This document shows, one piece after another, positions 9,559-17,984 of a stretch of DNA of 64,000 nucleotides. Location of the stretch: NCBI RefSeq assembly GCF_026684035.1, contig NZ_CP113361.1, positions 496,001 through 560,000 of the forward strand. The letters run 5' to 3'. This DNA comes from Methanogenium organophilum. GTDB lineage: Archaea; Halobacteriota; Methanomicrobia; Methanomicrobiales; Methanomicrobiaceae. The notes beneath the pieces are model-generated. The model was not told the origin of the DNA, ran no database searches, and was given only the letters and a program-made list of their open reading frames with translations. Both the position numbers and the translations under genes were made by a program. Positions within the stretch are counted from its first letter, which is position 1. The number at the start of each line of letters is the position of its first letter.

Positions 9559-9657
9559 CTGTTAAACACCTCAGATATTGGTGGATGCACACTCCTGTGC
9601 GGCATCCGGTCAGGGGTATCATCACCGCCATCCATCGGCGGGTTCAGAACTCCGACG

Positions 9658-9666
9658 ATATATAAT
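9658..9666 (-). promoter_or_regulatory. probable TATA box of glnK
   Basis: Read on the minus strand, ATTATATAT lies about 100 bases before the glnK start, in an otherwise GC-rich gap. A start of transcription some 25 bases downstream would leave a leader of about 75 bases. The rest of the 9559-9942 gap shows no gene. Confidence 0.4.
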
Positions 9667-9942
9667 GTATATGGTAGAATATAGGGATAAACATTGTTGT
9701 GAATCCGTCGGTTACCAAATCAGAGAATATTCAGACGTTCCCGCAGGATTTCCGGCCACGATGACCACACCCGTACAGAGACAGACACCCTGATACGCCC
9801 TCTACCAAAAAACACTGTACAGTTCCGCTGCCTCTATGCGGACAAAACAGACGGGATATAGCCGGTTCCCGTATCGTGGGAATGTCGGGATTCAGGGATT
9901 TGGGGGCAGAATCAAACCCGACAGGAAAAGAGGGATGAGATT

Positions 9943-10650
9943 TCAGCAATCCGAACCTTCAAACACGCTCTCGCCATACTGGCCCAGGCTGTAGTTCAAA
10001 TCGTTGTACAGCAGGGTCATCGGATTTCGCAGGAACCGGTATGGGGTGCAGTGTTCTGCTGCCTGCGAGTCGGTGATGTCACCATCCGAGTCGCCGTAAT
10101 AGACCGAGACATTCTCTGCGTTGATGGCGGGCGTCTTTGATGTGCCGTTGGTGAAGATCACTTTGGGATTCTCGATGTCAAAGATTGCACCGATGTAATC
10201 TGAGATCCTCTCGTCCGGCGAACTGCGCTTCTTAGTGATGAATACCACCGTGTCACCCCGTTCCCGGTGCATTTCAACAATATCCATTGCCGCATATTTG
10301 GGGATATAAAAGCCCACAAACTCGTTATTAACAGCGCTTATGAACGCAGGGTTGTTTTCGGCATCATCTCCGAATATATTCGTGCCGTTCGGGCCGTCGA
10401 TATTCATCCTTCCATAGTAATAGACCGAATCGGTGTAGAAGGTCGTGCTGTCCAGGTCCAGTCCGGCGGTGATGGGGCCGTCATCTGCCAGACTCTCTGC
10501 AATTTCACTTACACTGATGGTTGTATAGGGTTCCACCGGCGTTGCATCCACGGCGGCAGTATCGGTAGTAGTCGTGCACCCGGCACACAGGATCATACAA
10601 ACGGCCATCCCCAGAATAAGGGAGGCTGTCCGGACACGTATTTTGGACAT
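9943..10650 (-). CDS. lipoprotein of the HAD class B acid phosphatase type
   Basis: The 235-residue product has a lipobox (MILCAGC, Cys25) and would be anchored outside the membrane. The rest follows AphA-type class B phosphatases: the nucleophile motif DLDST (Asp65, Asp67), the PKYAAMDIVEMHRERGDTVV helix, a Thr in VFITKK and the acidic YYGDSDGDITDS loop that holds the metal. It probably removes phosphate from small organic phosphates. The start was set at the ATG that opens the signal peptide; the frame upstream adds eight residues without support. It stands alone, flanked by long gaps. Confidence 0.83.
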   Translation of the reverse strand: MSKIRVRTASLILGMAVCMILCAGCTTTTDTAAVDATPVEPYTTISVSEIAESLADDGPITAGLDLDSTTFYTDSVYYYGRMNIDGPNGTNIFGDDAENNPAFISAVNNEFVGFYIPKYAAMDIVEMHRERGDTVVFITKKRSSPDERISDYIGAIFDIENPKVIFTNGTSKTPAINAENVSVYYGDSDGDITDSQAAEHCTPYRFLRNPMTLLYNDLNYSLGQYGESVFEGSDC

Positions 10651-11066
10651 ACTGATACATTCGGCAGGATACAAATTATGGTTTTGATTTCATTCGTCTG
10701 GGTATTGCATTGCTGATGATGCTGCAGGACGAAGATTGTTACGGTATATTCCCCCGACAAAAATGCAGATTCAGAATGGGTATGGCCCGGCAAAACGGCA
10801 GGCACAGTGCGCATAAACAGATAAATATATCATTCGACATATGAATTATTTGGATGCCTGCATACTTCCCATGTACAATCCACCTTCCACAAATTCACCA
10901 GATCACGAATGCATCACTGAATTTAATGCATCATCAGGTGTTTAATCAAACACTACTCCGTCTTTCAGAACTTTTCTTCACCATCGGGCGGGTGAAATGA
11001 TTCACTCCCGGATACCGGGAGGCTTGAATGCATAAGTACTGTGTGCACAGGTATCAGGGACATCAT
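10651..11066. other. divergent intergenic region
   Basis: This gap lies between two divergent lipoprotein genes and should hold both promoters. An AT-rich patch near 10817-10850 (ATAAATATATCATTCG) can serve as a TATA element for the plus-strand gene or its neighbour. I see no RNA gene, repeat or reading frame with coding character. Confidence 0.4.
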
Positions 11067-11597
11067 ATGAGTGTGCAAACGAAGTTAAGGTGTGAAGTGT
11101 CACAGAAGAGATGGACTTCGAAAATCGGGATCGCCTGCGTCATCCTGATGGTTGCGTTGGAAGTTTCGTGCGGTTGTCTGGACTCTTCAGGGAGCCCGAA
11201 ATATAATCTGACAGAAGAGGATCGTGCATTCCTGAATGCGACAGACAGTCTGCCAAAAGGAAACTGGGCTGCGTCATCCATGGCAGAATTCGGCTCAGAC
11301 TATCAGAACATGTACACGATTGAAGAGGAGGAGATGAAACTGTACGATACCAGAATACAGGTGCTCTCCTCGATGCCGGTGTCTGAAGAATTTCAGGAGA
11401 TAAAGGAGGAGATAATTATGTCAGATGAGTACGGCCGTACGGTCTGTGAATATGAGATGAAGAGAACAATGGCGCTTATCGAGGATAATCTGACCGCAGA
11501 AGAGGAATTGTGGCAAATTGAAAATAATGCAATGGATGATTCACTGGCTCATATGTTCGAGGCGGACAGATTGCTGAAAGAAAAGTATGGGATATAG
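11067..11597 (+). CDS. putative lipoprotein of unknown function
   Basis: The 176-residue product has a basic start, a hydrophobic stretch (IACVILMVALEVSCGC) with a lipobox-like Cys, and then a hydrophilic, Glu-rich helical body without family motifs. It is probably an anchored extracellular protein. The start was chosen at the second in-frame ATG (MSVQTKLRC), since the preceding 13 codons are unlike a signal peptide. No neighbour suggests a role. I do not recognise the family. Confidence 0.65.
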   Translation: MSVQTKLRCEVSQKRWTSKIGIACVILMVALEVSCGCLDSSGSPKYNLTEEDRAFLNATDSLPKGNWAASSMAEFGSDYQNMYTIEEEEMKLYDTRIQVLSSMPVSEEFQEIKEEIIMSDEYGRTVCEYEMKRTMALIEDNLTAEEELWQIENNAMDDSLAHMFEADRLLKEKYGI

Positions 11598-11624
11598 GAT
11601 TTTTATATAAACCGTTCCAGCCGC

Positions 11625-11656
11625 AATTATTCCTCCTTTAATAAGAGGGAATAATT
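11625..11656. repeat. inverted repeat, hairpin or operator
   Basis: AATTATTCC at the left pairs with GGAATAATT at the right around an A- and T-rich loop; TC/GA extend the stem with one unpaired base. It lies 28 bases after a stop codon and 108 bases before the Imm5-like gene, so it could end the first transcript or control the second. A TATA-like TTTTATATAA sits just before it at about 11600. Confidence 0.5.
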
Positions 11657-11764
11657 ATGCATGCCACACACGAATCACCACGGAAATCCGGAAGAGAAGG
11701 GTGTCCGGGTTGGGGTAGGGGGGAGGTTTATTTTGGAAAAATCCCCTTATAGAGGAAAGATGAT

Positions 11765-12274
11765 ATGAATAAAAAATCCGGATTTACCCTTGCCCGCAAG
11801 GATGAGGAAATGACAGACCTTGTGAAGGAAACGGATCACAAAACATTAGCCATCTGGGCAATCGACTGTGTCGAGCGTGTCCTGCCATACTTTGAGATCC
11901 AGTGTCCACAGGACAAACGCCCCGGCAACGCTATCGAAGCACTCCAGACATGGATACGGACGGGGGAATTTCATATGGCGGATATACGCAAAGCATCCCT
12001 TGATGCTCATGCGGCTGCCCGCGAGGTGGGGAGAGATAATGCTGCCCGCTCTGCTGCCCGTGCCGCAGGGCAGGCAGTTGCAACGGCACATGTCGCCACA
12101 CATTCTCTTGCTGCGGCAAAGTATGCCTTACAGGCGATTTACCGGGCCGCAAACCCCTTTGATACCGAAGACCCGATAACCCGTGAACGGGACTGGCAAT
12201 ACCAGCATCTTCGTGAACTGAGGGACAGGCAGGAGAGGGCAAACCGTGCTGCAGAGAAGGGGGAGGTATCCTGA
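11765..12274 (+). CDS. Imm5-like putative immunity protein
   Basis: This 169-residue, Ala-rich helical protein matches the Imm5-like immunity family as I remember it: HKTLAIWAIDCVERVLPYFE near residue 24, RPGNAIEALQTWIRTGE, then a long helix rich in Ala, Arg and His (AAREVGRDNAARSAARAAGQ and HVATHSLAAAKYAL). Members are predicted to neutralise secreted polymorphic toxins. No toxin gene is recognisable next to it, so it looks like an orphan. There is no signal peptide; it acts in the cytoplasm. A GGA-containing Shine-Dalgarno site lies just before the ATG. The family call rests on memory, the immunity role on inference. Confidence 0.72.
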   Translation: MNKKSGFTLARKDEEMTDLVKETDHKTLAIWAIDCVERVLPYFEIQCPQDKRPGNAIEALQTWIRTGEFHMADIRKASLDAHAAAREVGRDNAARSAARAAGQAVATAHVATHSLAAAKYALQAIYRAANPFDTEDPITRERDWQYQHLRELRDRQERANRAAEKGEVS

Positions 12275-12370
12275 GAACGGGTGAGGTCGCCGACGGTTCA
12301 AAATCACGGTGAAATAGTACGGGGAATATTGCGGGCCATCCTAAAAGGAGCCGGATTAAGCCCGGATGAA

Positions 12371-13192
12371 TTAGGAACCAAACCTTATCCTGTCTTTATC
12401 TGTGGGAATACCATTAACCACTTGTTGCCACTCGCCATCCCGGAATACTTCATACTGTTCAAAAGCACAAGGCAATCCGTTTGCAGTAGCTATGTCGATG
12501 CTGTCCATTAGCTGAAAATGCAGATGCGGACCAAGGGAATTGCCTGAATTACCCACTCTGCCAATAACTTCACCTTTTTTTACACTCTGACCAACGGTAA
12601 CCCGAATAGACCCTGTCTGAAGATGGACGAGCGCAGCGTATGCATTGTCGCCGCATTCCATTATGATGTAATTGCCGGCAACTGATTGTACGTCGTCTTT
12701 CCTCGGATCGAAATAGTGAGCATTTTTATAGGTGTTAGACAAATCGGAAAGCAAATTCGTTCGTTCTCGTTCTTCATAACCATCCTCTGCCTGGACAATG
12801 ATCCCGTCGCACGGTGCATGTATTTCCTGGCCCCAGCAATAATATTCATTTACGGGAACCCCAAAAAGAAGATATTGCGGCAAGCTAACGCGATAAGCGG
12901 GCCAGCCCTTTTTTTCCCAATCCACTTGGATAAAGTCATACGCATATCTTGTTCCTAACTGATCTGTACCGTGGCTCGGAATTTTTGTTCCCGGAGTGTT
13001 GGGAGAGAGCCATTCTCCCCTCAAAGGAAACTCCACAATTATCGGTTCACGCGCTTCAATCATCTCATTACTCCTATCCGTCCATTCTTCACCTGCATTA
13101 TTGAAAATTGCAAGTGCTCCAAGGGCAAGTACCAGTACGATACTGATACGTGCAGGCATGTGATTTTTCCCATTCCACACTGCAACTCGCAT
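12371..13192 (-). CDS. M23-family (LytM-like) metallopeptidase domain protein
   Basis: The protein (about 273 residues) has an N-terminal hydrophobic segment (ISIVLVLALGALAIF) and a C-terminal M23 domain. The zinc motifs are visible: HAPCDG (H-x3-D), VHLQTG and the final HLHFQL (H-x-H). M23 enzymes cut glycine-containing peptides; in an archaeon without murein the target is unknown, perhaps pseudomurein-like or competitor walls. The start is uncertain: ATGs at 13210, 13192 and 13159 are all possible, and 13159 would put the hydrophobic segment right at the N-terminus. Confidence 0.85.
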   Translation of the reverse strand: MRVAVWNGKNHMPARISIVLVLALGALAIFNNAGEEWTDRSNEMIEAREPIIVEFPLRGEWLSPNTPGTKIPSHGTDQLGTRYAYDFIQVDWEKKGWPAYRVSLPQYLLFGVPVNEYYCWGQEIHAPCDGIIVQAEDGYEERERTNLLSDLSNTYKNAHYFDPRKDDVQSVAGNYIIMECGDNAYAALVHLQTGSIRVTVGQSVKKGEVIGRVGNSGNSLGPHLHFQLMDSIDIATANGLPCAFEQYEVFRDGEWQQVVNGIPTDKDRIRFGS

Positions 13193-13319
13193 CTCAAACC
13201 CCTTATCCATTGCCTGACGTATGAAACCATTTTCCGAGTTTGTCAAAGACCAGACAGATATTCTCCCCGCTGCCAACCTCCTTTTGGTAGGTGCCGGGCA
13301 CCGCTGTCACACTACGGGG

Positions 13320-13338
13320 ATGGGTGATACTCACCCAT
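13320..13338. repeat. perfect inverted repeat ATGGGTGA-TAC-TCACCCAT
   Basis: An eight-base stem with a three-base loop lies between the M23 gene and a decayed kinase tail. A second, imperfect palindrome (TGCATG-N8-CATGCA) follows at 13385-13404. It may be an operator or a hairpin. A similar GGGTGA-N5-TCACCC element occurs at 60780-60796. Confidence 0.45.
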
Positions 13339-13442
13339 AACAGTATGGCTGATATGATTATAGCCGTGCGAAGACGGGCATTTCTGCATGATTACAGCCA
13401 TGCAAAAATACGGTAGCTGTACGGCTGCAGGGCAATTCGGAT

Positions 13443-13670
13443 GTGGCACCGCTGTCCGTTGAAACGGGTTTAAAGCATGTATACATCCACGATGCCCTGA
13501 AGGAGAAGATATTCCGGCGGGAATATTTCAAGCACACGGGCCTTGGCCGCTTCCTTTCCCGTGAAATTCTCTCGATTACCGGTCTCTCGATTCAGGAGAT
13601 GGGAGTGGCAGGGCAGGGGGCCCGGTTCGTCATTCATATCCCGAAGGGACTGTTCCGGTTTGCGGAGTAG
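13443..13670 (+). pseudogene. C-terminal relic of a sensor histidine kinase (HATPase end)
   Basis: The 75 codons read as the last part of a histidine kinase ATPase domain of the type common in Methanomicrobiales: KEKIFRREYFKHTGLGRFLSREIL corresponds to the F-box and G2 region (normally GLGLFL), followed by ITGLSIQEMGVAGQGARFVI and a final IPKG. The G1 box, H box and all sensor domains are missing, and the third Gly-Leu pair has become GR. With only this tail it cannot bind ATP or signal. It is a deletion relic of a larger gene. Nothing upstream back to the M23 gene resembles the lost part. Confidence 0.8.
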
Positions 13671-13789
13671 GGAGTGATTGTGGTCGGGTTTCGCGGTGTG
13701 AGATAGCTTCCTGGTATACCGACATGCGGTTTTTTCCCTGATGAGCGGTCTCTGATACATGCCGTCTCTTTCCAATTGCAACAGATTTT

Positions 13790-14770
13790 ATGGTGTGCTA
13801 TCGGATAATCTACCACATGGGCAATACCGGTACCAATACGATACAGCCAAAGCTGCTGCTGCGTATCGAAGAAAAAAGGGAGCTCTCTTTTTCTATGCCT
13901 CCTCTTCCGGCAGATGAGAGCCAAAAACTGCATGAAGAGCAAAAGCTGTTGCATACGTATTATTCCAATGCGATAGCGGGAAATACCCTCACGCTTGCAG
14001 AGACGCGTGCCGTTGTAACCGAAGGCGAGACGATCGAAGAAAAATCCCTTCAGGAGCATCGTGACGCGATGAATACGGCAACCGCCTTTGAACGGATGGA
14101 GACACTCGCAAACGAGGGGGCAGCGATAGACCATGCCACAGTTCAGGCGATTCATGCGGTTGTTACCGGCGCAGAACCGGATGATGCCGGGAAATACCGG
14201 AGGACGAATATCAGGGCCGCCTCCGCCGCAAAGGCCCATCCCAACTGGACGGAGGTAATGAAGCTCATGAACCAGCTCCTGGTAACGGTGCGAAACAGCC
14301 GCCTGCACCCGATAGAAACTGCGGCCTATTTCTATCACGGGTTTGGTGATATTCATCCGTTCACCGAGGGGAATGGCAGGGTCGGACGCCTCTGTACCTG
14401 CCTGTATTTAATGGAACGAACGTATCCCCCGGTCGTACTAAAAAAAGAGAGCCGGAAACGCTATACCCAGCTCATAAAAGCAGCGGATGCCGGAGACATC
14501 GGCCCGTTCTCCGATTACCTCGCAAAAGCTGTGGATGAAAGCCTGACCCTCTCGCTTGCGGCATATGGCGGGGAGGATGAGCTGATGCCGGTAGAGGATA
14601 TCGCGGAGAATCTTGGAGAGGATTCACCATATTCAGCGTATTCACCGGAATATTTGCGTCACCGGGCAGAACAGGGGGTGCTTGATGCGGTTCAGATGGA
14701 ACATACATGGTATACCTCACGCCGGGCGCTGGACAGATACCTCGCAGGATATGAAAACGACGAGCGGTGA
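13790..14770 (+). CDS. Fic-family protein (probable AMP-transferase)
   Basis: This 326-residue protein carries the complete Fic motif HPFTEGNGRVGR near residue 189, including the catalytic His and the anion-binding GNGR. Such enzymes attach AMP or related groups to target proteins. The N-terminal inhibitory helix normally reads S-x-x-x-E-G/N; here it reads SNAIAGN, with Ala (GCG at 13976-13978) in place of the autoinhibitory Glu. A C-terminal winged-helix-like segment (near 270-320) resembles the DNA-binding end of some Fic proteins. There is no cognate antitoxin gene beside it. The ATG at 13817 is another possible start. Confidence 0.92.
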   Translation: MVCYRIIYHMGNTGTNTIQPKLLLRIEEKRELSFSMPPLPADESQKLHEEQKLLHTYYSNAIAGNTLTLAETRAVVTEGETIEEKSLQEHRDAMNTATAFERMETLANEGAAIDHATVQAIHAVVTGAEPDDAGKYRRTNIRAASAAKAHPNWTEVMKLMNQLLVTVRNSRLHPIETAAYFYHGFGDIHPFTEGNGRVGRLCTCLYLMERTYPPVVLKKESRKRYTQLIKAADAGDIGPFSDYLAKAVDESLTLSLAAYGGEDELMPVEDIAENLGEDSPYSAYSPEYLRHRAEQGVLDAVQMEHTWYTSRRALDRYLAGYENDER

Positions 14771-15129
14771 GTGGGTGATCAGAGCGGCGGGTATGGAGAC
14801 GGGGGGATGGGGTTCTGATACCAATTGGGGACGTTCCTGCCGTCCGGCGGTTGAGGCAGGGGATACCAGAATCCTCCACAAAATCATGAATGGTAAATAT
14901 GGCCGGAAAAAGAGAGCATCAATCACCTGAACCGAATATTTCGATTGCAGCATTTCAGGAATGTATCTATGATACCTGAATACAATGCAAAAATTTTCTT
15001 TGCGGTTCCGGCATTCTCATTTGCCTGGCATGCTGCCTCCCGAAGGAAAAAATCAATCCAGCCATCCCGGACAAATAGTTCAATCAATATTATCTCTATG
15101 AAGGAAGATGATATGATATTGGTGATATC
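14771..15129. other. gap before hicBA
   Basis: No gene is supported here. Short frames on both strands are open by chance. The last 60 bases are AT-rich and contain several GATAT repeats (GATGATATGATATTGGTGATATC) right before the hicB start; these overlap the place where a HicB operator would be expected. Confidence 0.35.
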
Positions 15130-15342
15130 ATGAAGACATTCACAGCGGTACTCTACGCGGAAGATGATATGTACATCGCAGAATGCCCGGAGGTGGGTAC
15201 CGTCAGCCAGGGAGATACTGTGGAAGAGGCCGTAGCAAACCTCAGGGAAGCCACTGAGTTGTACCTTGCTGAATTCCCACTTGCAGAACAAAGACGCCCC
15301 ATCATAACAACATTCGAGGTTAATGAGTGTGTCAGGGCGTAA
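15130..15342 (+). CDS. hicB: HicB-family antitoxin
   Basis: The 70-residue protein has the HicB fold: an N-terminal strand pair (FTAVLYAEDDMYIAECPEVG), the TVEEAVANLREATELYL helix and a short C-terminal part. It should bind and silence the HicA ribonuclease encoded next, and probably represses the pair's promoter. It overlaps hicA by 20 bases. Of three hicAB modules in the window, this is the only one in which both genes are open. Confidence 0.9.
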   Translation: MKTFTAVLYAEDDMYIAECPEVGTVSQGDTVEEAVANLREATELYLAEFPLAEQRRPIITTFEVNECVRA

Positions 15343-15559
15343 ACCTGTCTCAGGCGAGACAGTGATAAAAATACTCTCAAAAAAATACGGTTTCGCAGTA
15401 AGCGGTCAATCGGGTAGCCATGTGCGCCTCTCAAAACAGACACCCGAAGGAAAGGTCGGGACAGTTGTCCCACTGCACAAAGAGATCAAGGTAGGCACCC
15501 TTCGTGGAATCCTGAAACTGGCAAAAATCGATCCGGACGATTTCATCCGACATATCTGA
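15323..15559 (+). CDS. hicA: HicA-family mRNA interferase toxin
   Basis: This 78-residue toxin has the dsRBD-like HicA fold: KPVSGETVIKILSKKYGF, then GSHVRL with the catalytic His, VPLHKEIKVGTLRGILK and a C-terminal helix. It would cut mRNA when HicB is lost. The order is antitoxin first, toxin second. Its 3' half is overlapped on the other strand by the disrupted tail of a HepT-like frame, which is clearly a shadow there. Confidence 0.9.
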   Translation: MSVSGRKPVSGETVIKILSKKYGFAVSGQSGSHVRLSKQTPEGKVGTVVPLHKEIKVGTLRGILKLAKIDPDDFIRHI

Positions 15560-15921
15560 TTGTCTGTTCCTGATAGTAACACATGGGAAAAAATTCTGCC
15601 GCCAATCCCCCTAGCAGCCTGAATGCCTGTCATTTTTCTTTTTATTCTGAGGGGGATCTCAGTATGCACTCCAAAATATGCATGGATGAGAATATCCCGC
15701 AGTCCTGCAATCTTTCTCCATGATATATCCGGATGCTCTTCTTTTCGGGACACCGGAATGAGTTTGACGGCCTCCCCGATGACCATGAGGTTTCGTATCA
15801 CTGCATCCTGCACAAGGTCATTCTCACTGAAATCTTCAAAGGACATCCCGTGTGTATACCGCTGTATTCTTTCTGCAGCCTCCGGAATATCCTGGAGATA
15901 GAGATTATAATCCCGGGGCAT
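15406..15921 (-). CDS. hepT: HepT-like (DUF86/HEPN) toxin with disrupted C-terminus
   Basis: The first 90 or so residues are a good HEPN domain: YNLYLQDIPEAAERIQRYTHG, RNLMVIGEAVKLIP and the nuclease motif LRDILIHAYFG (R-x4-H-x-Y). After GVHTEI the frame leaves the family and runs antisense through hicA, so the last 80 residues are not real. In another frame the coding sense continues briefly and stops at 15611. A frameshift or small deletion near 15640 is therefore likely. It overlaps the nucleotidyltransferase gene upstream by 17 bases, giving an MntA-HepT pair whose toxin lacks its last helix. Confidence 0.7.
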   Translation of the reverse strand: MPRDYNLYLQDIPEAAERIQRYTHGMSFEDFSENDLVQDAVIRNLMVIGEAVKLIPVSRKEEHPDISWRKIAGLRDILIHAYFGVHTEIPLRIKRKMTGIQAARGIGGRIFSHVLLSGTDNQICRMKSSGSIFASFRIPRRVPTLISLCSGTTVPTFPSGVCFERRTWLPD

Positions 15922-16207
15922 ATCTGACGCTCCGGAGGATATATGGTCTGAGTGCGGGTTTTATCGTATCACGGTCGACAAGGTCTACTTTTCTTCTGAA
16001 GAGATCTTCAAGGAAGAATTTAAGGTCCATATATGTGTCAAAAGAACGCCCTCCTTCAACAAACTCGACCAGAATATCAATATCGCTCTCTTCACGCGCT
16101 TCATCACGAACAAAGGAGCCAAACAGCCCCAAACGCCTGACCCCAAGGTCTCTGATCCGCTTCTCGTTTCCCGCGAGTTCTCCAAGGATATCCTCTGCTG
16201 TGAGCAT
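15905..16207 (-). CDS. mntA: MNT-type nucleotidyltransferase antitoxin
   Basis: This 100-residue minimal nucleotidyltransferase has GLFGSFVRDEAREESDIDILVEF, the GS-x10-DxD motif, and a third Asp near VDLVD. Members of the MntA family inactivate HepT ribonucleases by adding AMP to a Tyr near the active site. The HepT-like gene follows with a 17-base overlap. The length is normal and no residue is missing, so the antitoxin is probably functional although its partner is damaged. Confidence 0.9.
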   Translation of the reverse strand: MLTAEDILGELAGNEKRIRDLGVRRLGLFGSFVRDEAREESDIDILVEFVEGGRSFDTYMDLKFFLEDLFRRKVDLVDRDTIKPALRPYILRSVRYAPGL

Positions 16208-16561
16208 TGACTATTCATACTCATCTTATTCCCCATTTCGGATAACGCTTTTCCCGGTTGTGGTTTGACGTTGGGTGTCGATTCTATCCCGGTTCGGATA
16301 CCTCTGCCCACTATGGATGAAAACCCATGGTGTTTCTGCTTATCCCCGTGGCGTCTTTGCGTCCTTCACGACTAATATGTAATTCTCATTGGAAAACCGA
16401 TCAATGCCGGAAATCTGTGTATATTATGGAAAAACACCCTTCCGGTGTATATCCGGAACCTCAACAGATTTCAGGGGAGAATCAGGTGAGGGAATGTACC
16501 ACTCTCCCCAATCTCTTATCAGGTAAAACAACCATGATCTCCATATCTAGTGGCGATACAC
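16208..16561. other. gap without a clear gene
   Basis: The 354 bases between the mntA-like gene and the broken nuclease-like gene contain only short random frames. AT content is slightly raised near 16370-16440. I see no repeat, RNA or promoter that can be defended. Confidence 0.3.
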
Positions 16562-17125
16562 ATGAAAAACCGCCTCAATCCCGCCCATCCTATCGCAGGA
16601 CTTGAGAATCACACGGTCAGTGATTACTGGTCGTGAGCGTATTCCAATATCCTGACAAACACCAACCGATCTGTCTTCGCTGAGTATCTGGTCGGTGCTG
16701 CCCTCGGTGTGCTTGATACCCCCCGGATAGAATGGGACCGCTGTGATCTCTTCTACCATGGGGCTGGAATCGAGGTGAAGTCCTCTGCCTACGTTCAGAG
16801 CTGGTATCAGGAACGGCCCTCAAAGATTCAGTTCGATATTGCGAAAAAACTCCGGTGGGACTCTACAACCAATACCTATGTCCCGGACGATCCCTGCCGG
16901 TGTGCTGACTGCTATGTGTTCTGTCTTTTTACGGGAGAGGAGGAACGCCATGAAGATGTCCTCGATACATCGCTCTGGAAATTCTATGTGCTTGCGACAG
17001 ATGTCATCGAGGAACAATTCGGGGAGCAGAAATCGGTGGCGCTTTCGAGGATTGAAGAGGTTTGTGAGGCGGTTTCGTATGGGGATTTGAAACATATGGT
17101 AGATTCTGTGTTTGGGGTTGAATGA
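16562..17125 (+). pseudogene. nuclease-like gene interrupted by an in-frame TGA
   Basis: One frame runs for 188 codons from ATG at 16562 and is broken only by TGA at 16634-16636 (codon 25). Around it the sequence reads NHTVSDYWS-stop-AYSNILTNTNRSVFAEYLVG, so TGA stands where Trp is expected (SWAYS). Downstream, GAGIEVKSSAYVQSWYQE has the E-x-K of PD-(D/E)xK nucleases, and a Cys pair (CRCADC) follows. An ATG at 16709 could give a shorter product of 138 residues that keeps the E-x-K. It may be a restriction-like enzyme, but I do not know the family. Confidence 0.7.
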
Positions 17126-17242
17126 ATGGTGAGATACCGGCTGAATACTATTACCGGGTCCATTTGCCACTGGGGGATTTGTGTCCTGCGCTGGTATTAT
17201 ATGCCCGGTTCACCCATCCCTATTCATCAGGTGAGTGAACCA

Positions 17243-17503
17243 ATGTCAGATATAACGATCATGGTACCTTCCGATATTGTCCAGGCGCTCCGTCTGCCTC
17301 CTGATACCGTGCAGGCGGAACTTCAGCAGGAACTCGCCCTGGCACTTTACCAGCGTGGCATCCTATCATCCGGGAAAGCGTGTGATCTTGCAGGGCTGCC
17401 CCGGTGGGAATGGGAGGCATTGTTGGGCGATCGGAAGATTCGCCGGCATTATGAAGAGGATGAACTCGAACAGGATATTCTCTATGCCACGAGCAGTCAG
17501 TAA
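17243..17503 (+). CDS. UPF0175-family antitoxin
   Basis: The 86-residue protein fits UPF0175: SDITIMVPSDIVQALRLPPD, then LQQELALALYQRGILSSGKACDLAGL, a helix-turn-helix that binds the operator, and a short tail. These proteins pair with DUF3368 PIN toxins, and such a gene follows with a 20-base overlap. The start is the ATG in front of SDITIMVP; the open frame upstream has no family similarity. Confidence 0.88.
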   Translation: MSDITIMVPSDIVQALRLPPDTVQAELQQELALALYQRGILSSGKACDLAGLPRWEWEALLGDRKIRRHYEEDELEQDILYATSSQ

Positions 17504-17984
17504 CTCCTCGCCTCTCATCCATCTTTCATGGATTGACCGTTTTTCTCTCCTCAGGCGGTTTTCATCGGTTGCTATTCCTCCTGCAGTATGGCGTGAAGTC
17601 GTTGAAGAAGGAGGTTCACGTCCGGGTGTGTCAACAATCAGACATGCCCGTGAATCCGGATGGCTTACCGTAATAGAACCGAATAACCGTGATTTAGTGA
17701 ATCTTCTTAAACAGGAATTGCACGCGGGTGAGGCAGAGAGTATTGTCCTTGCCATTGAAACAAAGCCGGACATATTGATACTCGATGAATCGGATGCCCG
17801 CCGTATCGCAGGACTTTACGATCTTCCAATCACCGGAATAATTGGTCTTCTGATGCAGGGGAAAAAAGAAGGGCAGATTGATTCTCTCAGGGATGAGATG
17901 GACAGACTTAGAAACCAGGGTGGGTTCTGGATTCACGACAAATTGTATGAACGTATTCTCGATTGGGAGCAGTCACTGGATTGA
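17484..17984 (+). CDS. DUF3368 PIN-domain toxin
   Basis: This 166-residue PIN-like protein begins AVSNSSPLIHLSWIDRF, the usual DUF3368 opening, and continues with PPAVWREVVEEG, the acidic LHAGEAESIVLAIE helix and LILDESDARRIAG, which supply the metal-binding acids. It is predicted to cut RNA and to be held by the UPF0175 partner. Both genes look intact. The pair is a common archaeal TA module. Confidence 0.9.
   Translation: MPRAVSNSSPLIHLSWIDRFSLLRRFSSVAIPPAVWREVVEEGGSRPGVSTIRHARESGWLTVIEPNNRDLVNLLKQELHAGEAESIVLAIETKPDILILDESDARRIAGLYDLPITGIIGLLMQGKKEGQIDSLRDEMDRLRNQGGFWIHDKLYERILDWEQSLD

Noticed and set aside
14613-14930. Plus-strand frame after the Fic gene
   Set aside because: It overlaps the Fic gene end in another frame and contains no conserved pattern.
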